Assembly: GCF_024198255.1 (NCBI RefSeq) | Contig: NZ_JAJVKW010000008.1 | Span: 1-64,000, forward strand | Source: Myxococcus guangdongensis | GTDB lineage: Bacteria; Myxococcota; Myxococcia; Myxococcales; Myxococcaceae | Length of the DNA: 64,000 bases | Direction of reading: 5' to 3' | In this document: positions 52,926 to 63,596 of the stretch, in pieces | Layout of the letters: each line of letters starts with the position of its first letter | How positions within the stretch are numbered: position 1 is the stretch's first letter | The notes under the pieces: generated by a model | Seen by the model: only the letters and a program-made list of their open reading frames with translations | What the model was told of the DNA's origin: nothing | Database searches by the model: none | Program-made: the position numbers and the translations under genes

Positions 52926-55646
52926 TTAAAGGCTCTGCGCAATGGTCTGCCGGTTGAGGATGCGGGGCGTGATGAAGATGAGCAGCTCCTGCCGATCATC
53001 CGTATCGTTCGTCTGCCGGAAGAAGAACCCGAGCACCGGAATCTTCGACAGGAAGGGCACCGAGTTCGTCCGCGTGGAGCCACGGCGCACGTAGATGCCG
53101 CCGATGACCGTGGTGTCTCCGTCCTTCACCAGCACCTGGGTGACGGCCTCCTTGCGCTGGATGGAGGGCTGACCGTTGGCACCGGTGTTACCCGGGTCCG
53201 GCTGGTTGTTGGAGGCGTTGATGGCCATCAGGATGCTGCCGTCCTGGGTGATGTGCGGCGTCACCTCGAGCGACAGACGGGCCTCGATGAAGGTCGTGTT
53301 CACGCCGGCCGCGGACGTCTGGCTGAACGGGATGGACACACCCTGGCTGATGCGCGCGGTGTTGTTGTCCAGCGTCGTCACGCGGGGCGCGGAGATGGTC
53401 TTGATGGTGCCCTCGGTCTCCGCCGCGGACAGGCGCAGGTTGAGCTGCAGCGCGCCACCGGCCGAGCCGAAGACGAAGCCGAGCGCACCACCGGCGTTCT
53501 CACCGACCGGCGCCGGCAGGTTCACCGCGAAGTTCGGCACCGCCGGCAGACCCGCGGCGCCGATGCTCGGCGAACCACCCGTCACGGCGACGTTGTTCGG
53601 GAAGATGAGGCCCGTCGAGTTGCCCGTGGCGGCGGCGGCGCGAGCCTGACCACCCCACTGCACGCCGAGGTTGCGGCTGAAGGTCGTGCTCGCCTCGACG
53701 ATGCGGCTCTCGATGAGGACCTGCGGCGTCTGCGTGTCCAGGCTGCGCACCAGCGAGCGGGCCTTCTCCGTGTTGGAGCGCACGTCCTTGACGATGAGCA
53801 CGTTGGTGCGCGTGTCCACCGTCACCGTGCCGCGCTCGCTCAGGACATCCTTCACGCGGGCGGACATGTCCGCGGCCACCGCGTAGTTCACCGGGATGAG
53901 GTTGACCAGCAGGTCCTCCTGCTGCTGGAGCGACTTCTTGCGCTCCTGGCGCAGCCGGGCCTCCTCCTCCAGCGTCTTGAGCGGGGCGATGCGGATGATG
54001 TTGCCGAACTCCTCCTTGCCCAGCTGCTTGGTGCGCAGGATGAGGTCCAGCGCCTGGTCCCAGGGCACGTTGCGCAGGCGGATGGTGACCCGGCCGCTCA
54101 CGTCGTCCGCGACGACCACGTTCTTCTTGGAGATCTCCGCGATGACGCGCAGGAGGTTCTGGATGTCGATGTCCTTGAACTCGAAGGACACGCGCTTGCC
54201 ACGGTAGCGGGCCTGCTGCGGCGCGCCCTCGGCGGCGTACGCGGGGGCCTCGGCGGTGAAGCCGGCGGTGCGCTGCGCGACCGACACCTCGTCCGTCTTC
54301 ACGCCCTTGACGTCCAGGCGCCACGACAGGGTGTTGCCGCTCTGGCTGACCTTCTCCTCGATGGCGCCGTCGGCGGCGACCACCACGCGCACCTTGCGGC
54401 CCTCACCCGGGACGCTGAAGGCGCTGATCATCTTCACCGGCGTCTCCAGCGCGCTGGTGTCCAGGCTGCGCTCGAGCTTCTTGGGCAGCCGGGCGTTGTC
54501 CAGCGTCAGCACCGCGCTGCGCGGGTCGGGACGGTCCACCTTCCAGCCCGCCGTGCCGGACAGCTTCAGCACCACGCGGCCACCCGCCCCACCCTCCTGG
54601 AACGACAGGTCCTTCACCTCGACCACGGAGGTGGAGGCCGGAGCCTCCACGACCACCGGGGCCGGACGCAGGGGCTCCACCTCGGCGACCGAGGCGATGA
54701 CCTCTTGCGGCGCGGGCGACGGCGCGGCCTTGCGGGCCACCGCGCCACCGAGCACCACCTCGAGGCCCTTGTCCGCGCGGTCCACGCGGTAGGCCGGCAT
54801 CTTGCCGCGCACGTCGAGCACCAGCCGGACCTTGTCCGAGTGGGCGCCCACGCGCACTTCCTTCAGGGTCGCGCCGTTGATGCGGGGCGCGCGGGCCGCC
54901 AGGCCCACCCCGTAGAGGTCCACCGCGAGCCTGGGCGGGTCCGCCAGCTCCAGCACCTCGTAGCGCGCGATGTCGCCGTCCGCGCGGATGCGCAGGGTGT
55001 CATCGGCGTACGCCAGCTGGGTGATGCGCTGGGCGGGCTGCGCCACCTCGCGCTCGTCGGCCTCGGCGGCGACGACGTTCTCCGGCAGCGCGGGCTTCGC
55101 GGGCGCCTCCTGCTTCACGGGAGCCTCCGCGACGACGGCGGCCAGCTTCACCTCTGCGGAGGGCGCGGGCGTCGTCGGGGCGGCGGGGGCCGTCGCGACG
55201 GTCGCGGGCGCGGCGGGCTTCGCCTCGGGGGCGGAGACCACGCCATCCACGGAGATGACCACGCGGTTTCCATCCGCGCGCACGTCGTACTGGGACGCCT
55301 TGTCGAGCGCCAGCAGCACCCGGCCGACGCTCGCGCGCTCGTCCGAGAACTGCGACGCCACGACGCCGGACACCGGTCCGGAGCCGTCATGGTGGCCCTT
55401 GATACCCGTCGCATCCGCCGACGAAAGGTCCACCACCAACCGCTCCGGCCCACTGAGCCGGAAGACGGTGAAGGTGGGGGGCCGGGTTCCGGTCACCACC
55501 ACCTGGGCGCCCGAGCCGGTACGGGACACATCCAGGTCCCGAAGCGTATTCAGTTCGGCGCCGCTACTGCTGGCGCCCGCAAGGACGACCGCGAATGCAG
55601 TCGCCAACATCCACTTGCCCCTCGTCACAGCGCTCCTCTCGAGCAT
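52926..55646 (-). CDS. pilQ: type IV pilus secretin PilQ
   Basis: 906 residues from ATG 55646 (AGGGG upstream). Signal peptide (MLATAFAVVLAGASSSGA), then three AMIN domains that bind peptidoglycan, at about 30-140, 210-310 and 345-460. An Ala/Pro linker lies between the first two. Next come STN and NolW-type domains (KRVSFEFKDIDIQNLLRVIAE; VNLIPVNYAVAADMSARVKDVLSERGTVTVDTRTNVLIVKD) and the C-terminal secretin ring (VEVTPHITQDGSILMAI type: LEVTPHITQDGS; TVIGGIYVRRGS; LLIFITPRIL). Forms the outer-membrane gate for the pilus. Last of pilM-N-O-P-Q. Confidence 0.96.
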   Translation of the reverse strand: MLERSAVTRGKWMLATAFAVVLAGASSSGAELNTLRDLDVSRTGSGAQVVVTGTRPPTFTVFRLSGPERLVVDLSSADATGIKGHHDGSGPVSGVVASQFSDERASVGRVLLALDKASQYDVRADGNRVVISVDGVVSAPEAKPAAPATVATAPAAPTTPAPSAEVKLAAVVAEAPVKQEAPAKPALPENVVAAEADEREVAQPAQRITQLAYADDTLRIRADGDIARYEVLELADPPRLAVDLYGVGLAARAPRINGATLKEVRVGAHSDKVRLVLDVRGKMPAYRVDRADKGLEVVLGGAVARKAAPSPAPQEVIASVAEVEPLRPAPVVVEAPASTSVVEVKDLSFQEGGAGGRVVLKLSGTAGWKVDRPDPRSAVLTLDNARLPKKLERSLDTSALETPVKMISAFSVPGEGRKVRVVVAADGAIEEKVSQSGNTLSWRLDVKGVKTDEVSVAQRTAGFTAEAPAYAAEGAPQQARYRGKRVSFEFKDIDIQNLLRVIAEISKKNVVVADDVSGRVTIRLRNVPWDQALDLILRTKQLGKEEFGNIIRIAPLKTLEEEARLRQERKKSLQQQEDLLVNLIPVNYAVAADMSARVKDVLSERGTVTVDTRTNVLIVKDVRSNTEKARSLVRSLDTQTPQVLIESRIVEASTTFSRNLGVQWGGQARAAAATGNSTGLIFPNNVAVTGGSPSIGAAGLPAVPNFAVNLPAPVGENAGGALGFVFGSAGGALQLNLRLSAAETEGTIKTISAPRVTTLDNNTARISQGVSIPFSQTSAAGVNTTFIEARLSLEVTPHITQDGSILMAINASNNQPDPGNTGANGQPSIQRKEAVTQVLVKDGDTTVIGGIYVRRGSTRTNSVPFLSKIPVLGFFFRQTNDTDDRQELLIFITPRILNRQTIAQSL

Positions 55647-55702
55647 GCGTCCCCTCACCAAGTTGGAAGCGGGCTGCCGCCCGCGGGCGCGCCACGGGGG
55701 CG

Positions 55703-56275
55703 CTACTCCCCGTAGTTTTTGCCCGTCATTAAATTGTAGCTCGGGTCCTGCCGATCATCGGGCTTGAGCTGCAGGGTCACCGGATTCTTGATGATCTCTC
55801 CGTTGCCCGAGAACACCTCGGTCACCGTCAGCGAATCACGGAGGATCTGCGTGACCTTGCCGCCCTGGCGCCCCACGCGGGTGTTGCGGCGCACGATGTG
55901 GCCTCGACCCAGCGGGTCTTCGACCATGGCAAGTGGATTGGCGTCGCCCGTGACGACCGCGACCAGCTTGAGCTGGTCCAGGTCGAACGCGCACAGCGGC
56001 TCCAGACAGGTGGACGCCACGATGTTGGGGTTCACCGGCCCCAGCTCCTCCAGCGGGCTGCGGAACGGGTCGCGCTTGCCCACCGGGTTGTACGAGTAGA
56101 CGTACGGCGCCGCCGCCGCGGCGTCGACCGCGGCCGGAGCCGTCTCCGCCGGCGCGGCGGGAGCGGGCTTCGCGGGAGCCGCCGCCACCGGCGGAGGAGG
56201 CGGGGGCGCGTCCTCGCAGGCGGCGAGCGTCAGCGCGAGCGCGGCAGTCGTCATGGTGGCCTTGAACATCTTCAT
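55703..56275 (-). CDS. pilP: type IV pilus lipoprotein PilP
   Basis: 190 residues from ATG 56275. Lipoprotein signal (TTAALALTLAAC), a Pro/Ala-rich spacer, and the conserved PilP features: YNPVGKRDPFRSPLEE then LKLVAVVTGDANPLAMVEDPLGRGHIVRRNTRVG, followed by VTEVFSGNG. Links the PilNO inner-membrane complex to the PilQ secretin. In operon order pilM-N-O-P-Q. Confidence 0.93.
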   Translation of the reverse strand: MKMFKATMTTAALALTLAACEDAPPPPPPVAAAPAKPAPAAPAETAPAAVDAAAAAPYVYSYNPVGKRDPFRSPLEELGPVNPNIVASTCLEPLCAFDLDQLKLVAVVTGDANPLAMVEDPLGRGHIVRRNTRVGRQGGKVTQILRDSLTVTEVFSGNGEIIKNPVTLQLKPDDRQDPSYNLMTGKNYGE

Positions 56276-56318
56276 CCTCAATCCCCTTGTCGCCCTACTT
56301 CCCGGACGGATCAAGTTT

Positions 56319-56903
56319 CTAGTTCTTCTGGGTCTCGACGAACCGGAAGGTCGTCGCCAGGAAGCTGCTCTGCAGAACGACCTTCTCGTTCTTCAGCGTC
56401 GGCTGCCCCAGGTTGATGTTGTTGACGTTCACGATGCGGCGCATGTTCGCCATCTCCTGAAGGAACATGGCGATCTCGTGGTAGTTGCCGCTCACCGTCA
56501 TGCGGATGGGGATGCGCGCGAAGAACTCACCGCCGCCCACGTATTCACGGTCCGGCTGCACCAGGGCGATCTCCAGGCCGCTCTTCTTGCCGATGTCGTT
56601 GATCTGCGCGAGCAGCTCCTCGACGTCCTTCTTCTCCGGCAGCTCCGTGAGGGCCTCGGCGAGCTTCTGCTCCAGCACGTCCATCTCGCGCCGGCGCTCG
56701 TTGAGGTTCTGGGCGATCTCGCTCTTCTCGGCCAGCTCCAGGTCCAGCGTGCGCCGCTCGGACATCTGCCGGTCGATGCGCTCGTCGGTCGGCTGGATGA
56801 GCATGAAGTAGTTGGCGGCGGTCATCAGGATGATGACCGCGGCGAGCCCACCGAACTTCACGCCCGGGGACGCCTTGATGAATTGGTCCAGGTACTTGTC
56901 CAT
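56319..56903 (-). CDS. pilO: type IV pilus inner-membrane protein PilO
   Basis: 194 residues. Short cytoplasmic start, one membrane segment (FGGLAAVIILMTAANYFMLI), a coiled coil (DRQMSERRTLDLELAEKSEIAQNLNERRREMDVLEQKL) and a ferredoxin-like periplasmic domain (GLEIALVQPDREYVGGGEF, IRMTVSGNYHEIAMFLQEMANMRRIVNVNNI). Pairs with PilN. Confidence 0.95.
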   Translation of the reverse strand: MDKYLDQFIKASPGVKFGGLAAVIILMTAANYFMLIQPTDERIDRQMSERRTLDLELAEKSEIAQNLNERRREMDVLEQKLAEALTELPEKKDVEELLAQINDIGKKSGLEIALVQPDREYVGGGEFFARIPIRMTVSGNYHEIAMFLQEMANMRRIVNVNNINLGQPTLKNEKVVLQSSFLATTFRFVETQKN

Positions 56904-56915
56904 GGCGGGCCTCGG

Positions 56916-57599
56916 TCAGATGGCGTAGTTCGCGGTGAGGGTGATCTTGAAGTCGACCAGGGCCGGCATGCCCGCGGCTCCCGCGGACGCCTTGGTCTGC
57001 ACCGCGCTGGTCAGATCGATGTTGGTGAAGAACGGGGTGATCTGCCCGGCCGGGAACTCCTCGATGGTGGCCTCCGCGGTGAGCAGCTCCACGCGGGACG
57101 TCTTCGCGTCGCGGCGCTGGTCCACCAGGCGCCCCATGCCCTTGGGCGTCCACACCACGCCGTTCAGACCGCGCATGAACTCGGCCACCTCGTCGTGGCT
57201 GACGGCGGAGCCGTCGATGGCCACGGCGCTGGCGGACTCGACGAAGCCCTTCACCCAGACCTTCTTGGGCGTGGCGGACGCGAGCGCGTCCATCATCCGG
57301 ACCGGGCCGTTGCGGCCCCTGCGCAGCGAGTCGAGCACCGCGAGCTTCTTCTCGACCTCCGTCTTGCGGGCGTTGATGTTCTTCACCTCGCCGATGACCT
57401 TCTCCAACTCGGCGATCTTCGCTTGTGTCTGCGCGATGCCCTGGGCATTGCGCTGGAACTCGGAATCACGGTCGTCGTACCAGAAGTAGTTGCCCACGGC
57501 GGCGCCGATGAGCGCCAGCGCGAAGAGGACCAGGACTTGCCGGCCCTTCTGCTGGGTCTGGACCTTCCGGACGGGAAGCAGGTTGATGCGAATCATCAT
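56916..57599 (-). CDS. pilN: type IV pilus inner-membrane protein PilN
   Basis: 227 residues. Cytoplasmic tail with the PilM-binding INLLPVR motif right at the start, one membrane segment (VLVLFALALIGAAVGNYFWY), coiled coil, and the PilN fold (VWVKGFVESASAVAIDGSAVSHDEVAEFMRGL). Begins 27 bases after pilM; two ATG codons in a row make the start ambiguous by one residue. Confidence 0.95.
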   Translation of the reverse strand: MMIRINLLPVRKVQTQQKGRQVLVLFALALIGAAVGNYFWYDDRDSEFQRNAQGIAQTQAKIAELEKVIGEVKNINARKTEVEKKLAVLDSLRRGRNGPVRMMDALASATPKKVWVKGFVESASAVAIDGSAVSHDEVAEFMRGLNGVVWTPKGMGRLVDQRRDAKTSRVELLTAEATIEEFPAGQITPFFTNIDLTSAVQTKASAGAAGMPALVDFKITLTANYAI

Positions 57600-57626
57600 G
57601 TGCGTCGTCTCCAGGAGGTGGACAGG

Positions 57627-58709
57627 TCAGGCCAGCTTGTCGCCAGGACGCCGGAGCGCCAGTCCCACGGCCACCGCGGCCATGGGCGCCACGTCCATGA
57701 TGAACGCGGGGTCGAACTTGCGGTTGTCCACTTCAATCTTGCGGAACGGGTTGAGGATCTCCACCGGCACGCCGGTGCGCGCTTCAATCGTCTTGAACAG
57801 GGCCGGAATCTTCGCCGTGCCACCCGACAGGTAGACCTTGGTGAAGTTCGAGTCCGCCGCCGTGCCCGCGTAGAAGTCCAGCGACCGCTGGATTTCACCG
57901 GCCACCTGCTCGGCCACGCTGGAGAGCACGCGCTCGACGTCCTGGGGCACCACGGCGTCCGCGTCCGCGCGGTTGCCGCCGATCTTCAGCGCCTCGGCCT
58001 CCTCGTAGGAGACGTTGAGCTGCTTCTGGATTTCTTCGGTGAACTGGTTGCCACCGATGGTGACGTCGCGGGTGAAGACCGTCACGCCGTTGGCGATGAT
58101 GTTGATGTTCACCACCGAGGCGCCCGCGTTGATGAGGACCACGGTCTCCTTCTCGGGGAGGTCGTAGTTGACGGAGAACATGTTCTGGACGGCGAAGGCG
58201 TCCACGTCCACCACCACCGGCGCGAGGCCCGCCTCGGAGACCACGGTGGTGTAGTCGTTGATCATGTCCTTCTTGGCGGCCACCAGCAGCACGTCCATCT
58301 GCCCGGTGGCGTCGTTGCCGCCGCCGTCGAGGATCTGCGTGTCGATGTTCACGTCCTTCACATCGAACGGGATGTACTGCTCGGCCTCCCACTGGATGCT
58401 CTCCTCGAGCTCCTCCTGGGACATGCGCGGCATCTGAATCTTCTTGATGATGACCGAGTGGCCGGACACGCCGATGGCGACGTCCTTGCCCTTCACCTTC
58501 AGCTCGGACATCAGCTCCTGCACCGCCTGCACGATGGCGGTGGAGTTCATCAGCGCTCCATCGACGATGGCCTCCGGAGGCAGCGGCTTCATGCCGAAGC
58601 TCTGCAACGCGAAGCCGACCTCGCCGCGCTTGCGCTGCTCCTTGAGCAGGATCATCTTGATGGAGGTCGATCCGATGTCCAGACCGAGTGCCAGTTTGCC
58701 CTTCGCCAT
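57627..58709 (-). CDS. pilM: type IV pilus assembly ATPase-fold protein PilM
   Basis: 360 residues from ATG 58709. Actin/FtsA-like fold: GLDIGSTSIKMILLKEQ (phosphate 1), VLINAGASVVNINII (phosphate 2), VYLSGGTAKIPALFKTIE (adenosine). Cytoplasmic platform that binds the PilN tail. Start of pilM-N-O-P-Q, with 195 bases after the response-regulator stop, space for a promoter. The long in-frame upstream extension is unlike the family. Confidence 0.95.
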   Translation of the reverse strand: MAKGKLALGLDIGSTSIKMILLKEQRKRGEVGFALQSFGMKPLPPEAIVDGALMNSTAIVQAVQELMSELKVKGKDVAIGVSGHSVIIKKIQMPRMSQEELEESIQWEAEQYIPFDVKDVNIDTQILDGGGNDATGQMDVLLVAAKKDMINDYTTVVSEAGLAPVVVDVDAFAVQNMFSVNYDLPEKETVVLINAGASVVNINIIANGVTVFTRDVTIGGNQFTEEIQKQLNVSYEEAEALKIGGNRADADAVVPQDVERVLSSVAEQVAGEIQRSLDFYAGTAADSNFTKVYLSGGTAKIPALFKTIEARTGVPVEILNPFRKIEVDNRKFDPAFIMDVAPMAAVAVGLALRRPGDKLA

Positions 58710-58904
58710 TCTTGACTCCGTCGAGAGGCGGCCAGCGTAGCACTGGCCGTCAACCCCACCTAAAAAGTGCCCGGAGGCCGCCTGCTCTCCGTTCGGCCGG
58801 GACCCCTGCGTTCTTGCTGCGCCAGGCCCCCACCACGGTCGCGGAGGCCCGATTTTCCGGCCTCGGACGCGTTTGGTCAAATGGGGACGACACACCCCAC
58901 CCGG

Positions 58905-60323
<1,419 letters not shown>

Positions 60324-60380
60324 GGCGGCCTTGCCTCCATCATCCCCCAGAGTCGCGGGAGGAGATAGCTTCTGACCCGC

Positions 60381-61502
60381 TCACACGGCGGGCAGGGCCA
60401 CGGTGAAGCACGCGCCACCCTCGGGGAGGTTCTCCGCGCCCAGTCGCCCGCCCATCACCTGCGCGAGTCGCAGCGACACGGCCAGTCCCAGGCCCGTGCC
60501 CTGGCGCCCCTTGGTCGTGAAGAAGGGCTCGAACAGGCGGGGCATCACCTCGGGAGGGATTCCAGGCCCGTGATCGCGCACCACCACCCGCGCCTCGCCC
60601 GCCTCCAGTCGCGTGGTGACGCTGACGCTCCCCTGCCCTCCCATGGCCTGCGCGGCGTTGAGCAGCAGGTTGATGAGGATCTGCGACAACGGGCCCGGCT
60701 CCGCGCGGGCCAGCACCCCGGGCTCGAGCGACAGCTCCACCGAGACGCTCGCCAGCTCCGGAGCGGCCCGCACCAGCCGCACGCACGTCTCCACCACCGA
60801 GCCGACGTCCACGGGCCCCGGTGAGGCCGTCTCCGGACGCCCCAGGTCGAGCAGGCCTCGGACGATGCGGTCGATGCGCTGCACCTCGTGGTCGATGCGC
60901 TCCAGGTAGTCCTTCAGCTCCGCGGAGGGCGCCTTCATCCGCGCCAGGGACAGGTAGCCCAGGATGCCCGCGAGAGGATTTCCCACCTCGTGCGCCACGC
61001 CCGCCGCCAGCCGCCCCACGGTGGCGAGCCGCTCGGAGGTCACGAGCTCCGTCTGCGCGCGGGTCAACCGCGTGTTCGCCTCGCGCAGCGACTCCATCTG
61101 GGAGCGCGTGAGGGACTGCTCCTGGCGCAGCGCGTCCGCCAGTCGCTGCAGCGCGCGCTGCATGCGAGACAGCAGCGGGCCACCCTGCGTGGGCGACAGG
61201 TGCGGGTCCGGCTCCAGGCGACCGAGCTGCTCCACCATCTCCTCGGCCGAGCGCAACGGGCGCCCCACCGTCAGGTACAGAATCCCGTAGGCCAGCAGCG
61301 TGAGCGCCACCAGGTCCAACCCGAGCGCCAGCGGCAGGAAGCCCCGCACCTGCGACAGCACCTCCGCGTCCGGCGTGCCCGGCCGGGCCAGCCTCCGCCC
61401 CAGTTCCAGGAGCCGGATGAGGACCGGCTGGAGCGACAGCCAGGACAGGCCCGTGCAGAGCGAGGCCAGCAGGAACGCGACGCTGGCGATGCGCCACTTC
61501 AT
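60381..61502 (-). CDS. sensor histidine kinase (PilS2-like)
   Basis: 373 residues. Two membrane segments (SVAFLLASLCTGLSWLSL and FLPLALGLDLVALTLLAYGILYLTVG) bound a periplasmic stretch of only about 45 residues, then a HAMP-like linker. The H box is VAHEVGNPLAGILGYLSLA, the N box ILINLLLNAAQAMGG, and the G boxes DHGPGIPPEV, FTTKGRQGTGLGLAVS. Partner of the NtrC-type regulator encoded 57 bases downstream. The tiny sensor domain suggests it senses within the membrane, perhaps pilin level as PilS does. Confidence 0.9.
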   Translation of the reverse strand: MKWRIASVAFLLASLCTGLSWLSLQPVLIRLLELGRRLARPGTPDAEVLSQVRGFLPLALGLDLVALTLLAYGILYLTVGRPLRSAEEMVEQLGRLEPDPHLSPTQGGPLLSRMQRALQRLADALRQEQSLTRSQMESLREANTRLTRAQTELVTSERLATVGRLAAGVAHEVGNPLAGILGYLSLARMKAPSAELKDYLERIDHEVQRIDRIVRGLLDLGRPETASPGPVDVGSVVETCVRLVRAAPELASVSVELSLEPGVLARAEPGPLSQILINLLLNAAQAMGGQGSVSVTTRLEAGEARVVVRDHGPGIPPEVMPRLFEPFFTTKGRQGTGLGLAVSLRLAQVMGGRLGAENLPEGGACFTVALPAV

Positions 61503-61518
61503 CGCGTGCCCGCGCGGC

Positions 61519-62700
61519 TCACGGCGCGCCTCCCAGGAGCAGCGCGATGTCCATGGGCAGCACCCTCGCCAACCACGGACCGAGCAACATCACCTCGAGG
61601 CCCGCGAGCGCCAACCACGGCCCGAAGGGGATGTTGGTGGGACCGGGCACCCACTCCTCCTCCTCGCCCGTCTCCTCGTCCACGGGCGCGTCGGGAATCG
61701 GCTGGACGAGCAGACACCAGGGGACCAGGAGCAGCCGCTTCCACAGCGGAATCCCGGGCCGGGTGAACTCCCACGTCAGGGTGGGCTCGGGCGCGTCGGC
61801 CTCCTCTTTCGGCGTCGCATCCGACACAGGCGCCGTGCCCACCGGGTGTGGAGCCATCCCGGGCGGCGGCACATCATCTGACGAGGGCGGGATGACGCCG
61901 CCCGAAGGCGAGGACGCGTCTTGAGCCGGCGTGGGTCCTGGCCCCGGCGGAGACGGGGGCGAGCCCGGAGCGGGAGGCTGCGCCGCGGGCCCCGCGCGTC
62001 CGGTGAAGGCGAGCAGCGCGATTCCCACCACCGCGCCCTGGAGCGAGGACAGGAAGAGGATGCCGAGCAGCGCTCGCCAGGAGAGGAACGCACCGAGCAG
62101 CGCGACGAGGAACTTGTCGCCGCCGCCCAGCGCCTCCTTCTTGAAGACCTTCCAACCGATGTACTCCATCAGGCGGAACACCAGGAAGCCGAGCACCGCG
62201 CCCACCGTCGCGTCCACCACCGCGTCCGCGCCTCGCGGCACCGCCAGCACCAACCCCGCGGCGATGCCCGGCACCGTCAGCGAGAACGGCAGTATCCAGT
62301 GCGCCAGGTCGATGAAGGTGAGCGGTATCAACAGCGACACCAGCACCAGCGCGGGGAACAGCGCGTACGTCCAGCCGAAGCGGTTCAGGCACGCGAGGAA
62401 CAACAGCCCCGTGAGCAGTTCCACGAGCACGTAACGCGGTGAGATGGGCGCGTGACACGAACGACACCGTCCCCGCAGCGCGAGCCACGAGAGCACGGGG
62501 ATGTTCTCGTACCAGGCAAGCACGTGCCCGCACCGGGGACAGCGTGAGCCGGGGCGGACGATGCTCAGTCCTTCAGGGACACGCGCGATGACGACATTGA
62601 GGAAGCTGCCGATACACAGGCCGAGGACCAGGAGGAAGGCGGTGAAGAGAGGCCCGGCCCAGCCCAGCACGAGGGAGAAGTCCGTCACGGAGCCCGGCAT
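61519..62700 (-). CDS. pilD: prepilin peptidase / N-methyltransferase PilD
   Basis: 393 residues. Cleaves and N-methylates prepilins. N-terminal membrane segment, cytoplasmic loop with two zinc CxxC pairs (RCPRCGH, GRCRSCH), and aspartyl protease residues in LTFIDLAHWILP and the GxGD-type LGGGDKFL. After the core, residues about 232-320 form a Pro/Ala/Ser-rich insertion. The remaining 70 residues add two hydrophobic segments. This is 100 residues longer than usual PilD (260-290). Divergent from pilA. Confidence 0.92.
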   Translation of the reverse strand: MPGSVTDFSLVLGWAGPLFTAFLLVLGLCIGSFLNVVIARVPEGLSIVRPGSRCPRCGHVLAWYENIPVLSWLALRGRCRSCHAPISPRYVLVELLTGLLFLACLNRFGWTYALFPALVLVSLLIPLTFIDLAHWILPFSLTVPGIAAGLVLAVPRGADAVVDATVGAVLGFLVFRLMEYIGWKVFKKEALGGGDKFLVALLGAFLSWRALLGILFLSSLQGAVVGIALLAFTGRAGPAAQPPAPGSPPSPPGPGPTPAQDASSPSGGVIPPSSDDVPPPGMAPHPVGTAPVSDATPKEEADAPEPTLTWEFTRPGIPLWKRLLLVPWCLLVQPIPDAPVDEETGEEEEWVPGPTNIPFGPWLALAGLEVMLLGPWLARVLPMDIALLLGGAP

Positions 62701-62847
62701 CCTAGCGTCGCGCCCGGAGAGGTCAGCCCCCTGGATCGACGATTTCCGTCAGAAGCAGTGACAATTTTTGGCAACCGGGCGCCCTGCCGGACGAGGTGCG
62801 CGGCCGGACCTCGTGGGAATTCCTCAGGTTGGGGTGACTGTTGGCCA

Positions 62848-62863
62848 TGGCACCCTTCGTGCT
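62848..62863 (+). promoter_or_regulatory. sigma-54 promoter of pilA
   Basis: TGGCACCCTTCGTGCT: the -24 element TGGCAC and the -12 element TGCT with the exact GG-N10-GC spacing. It lies 54 bases before the pilA start, and transcription would begin near 62874. In Myxococcus pilA is known to depend on sigma-54 and the activator PilR. The 150 bases up to pilD offer room for activator sites, which I cannot identify. Confidence 0.8.
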
Positions 62864-62916
62864 AAGAATCCGGGCAGTCGTTCAACCCCCCTCTGCACCT
62901 GCGGAGCACTCCCGAC

Positions 62917-63504
62917 ATGCTGAATCGCCTCATGAAGAAGAAGGGTGGCTTCACCCTCATCGAGCTGATGATCGTCGTCGCCATCATCGGCATCCTGGCC
63001 GCCATCGCCATCCCGAACTTCATCCGCTTCCAGGCCAAGTCCAAGCAGTCCGAGGCGAAGACCAACCTGAAGGCCATCTTCACGGCCCAGAAGGCGTACT
63101 TCGGCGAGAAGGACAAGTACGTTTCGGACTTCAAGGTCGTCGGCTTCGACCCGGAGCCGGGCAACCGCTTCAGCTACGGCATCAACGGTACGTGCAACGA
63201 GTCCGTCGAGACGACCGGTCGTAACTACTCCGGCGGCTGCATCGGCCAGGACAAGGCCCGCTTCACGGAGGTTCCCGCGCTGGGTGCTGCGCCGCTGACC
63301 GCTGGCGTGGCCGGCTCGTGCCCCAACTGCGACTTCTCCGCCATCGCGGTGGGCAACGTCGACAACGACACGCAGGCCGACACGTGGGGCATCACGTCGT
63401 TCGCCTCCTCGGCGACCACCCTGCAGGGCACCTGCGGCATCGACAGCAACAAGATCGGTGGCGGCGAGCCCGGCAACGCCTACAACGACGTGAGCTGCCC
63501 GTAG
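62917..63504 (+). CDS. pilA: type IV pilin PilA
   Basis: Major pilin subunit, 195 residues. Prepilin leader of 11 residues (MLNRLMKKKGG) is cut before Phe in GGFTLIELMIVVAIIGILAA; the mature protein has Phe 1 and Glu 5. Helix KQSEAKTNLKAIFTAQKAYFGEKDKY is close to Myxococcus PilA. The C-terminal half has the myxobacterial pattern (CPNCDFSAIAVGNVDNDTQADTWGI) and several cysteines. ATG with GCGGAGC upstream. Own sigma-54 promoter and terminator, so it is expressed alone at high level. Confidence 0.95.
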   Translation: MLNRLMKKKGGFTLIELMIVVAIIGILAAIAIPNFIRFQAKSKQSEAKTNLKAIFTAQKAYFGEKDKYVSDFKVVGFDPEPGNRFSYGINGTCNESVETTGRNYSGGCIGQDKARFTEVPALGAAPLTAGVAGSCPNCDFSAIAVGNVDNDTQADTWGITSFASSATTLQGTCGIDSNKIGGGEPGNAYNDVSCP

Positions 63505-63550
63505 TCGTCAATGGTCCACCCTGGATTGACCAGGGTATTACGCGGTACGA

Positions 63551-63590
63551 ACGGGGTGCCCGAGTTGTTCGGGTGCCCCGTGTCACTTTT
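63551..63590 (+). terminator. rho-independent terminator after pilA
   Basis: A 13-base-pair stem (63551-63563 with 63569-63581, two G-U wobbles, loop GTTGT) followed by CACTTTTC. A smaller 7-base-pair hairpin sits before it at 63518-63536. It ends right before the next gene, so it may also attenuate transcription into that gene. Confidence 0.7.
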
Positions 63591-63596
63591 CAGAGA

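Noticed and set aside
52632-55715. A 1027-residue plus-strand frame opposite pilQ
   Set aside because: Antisense shadow; secretin and AMIN motifs are on the minus strand.
62760-62780. A second possible sigma-54 site (TTGGCAACCGGGCGCC) upstream of pilA
   Set aside because: GG to GC spacing is nine rather than ten bases and the -12 element is poor; the site at 62848 is clearly better.
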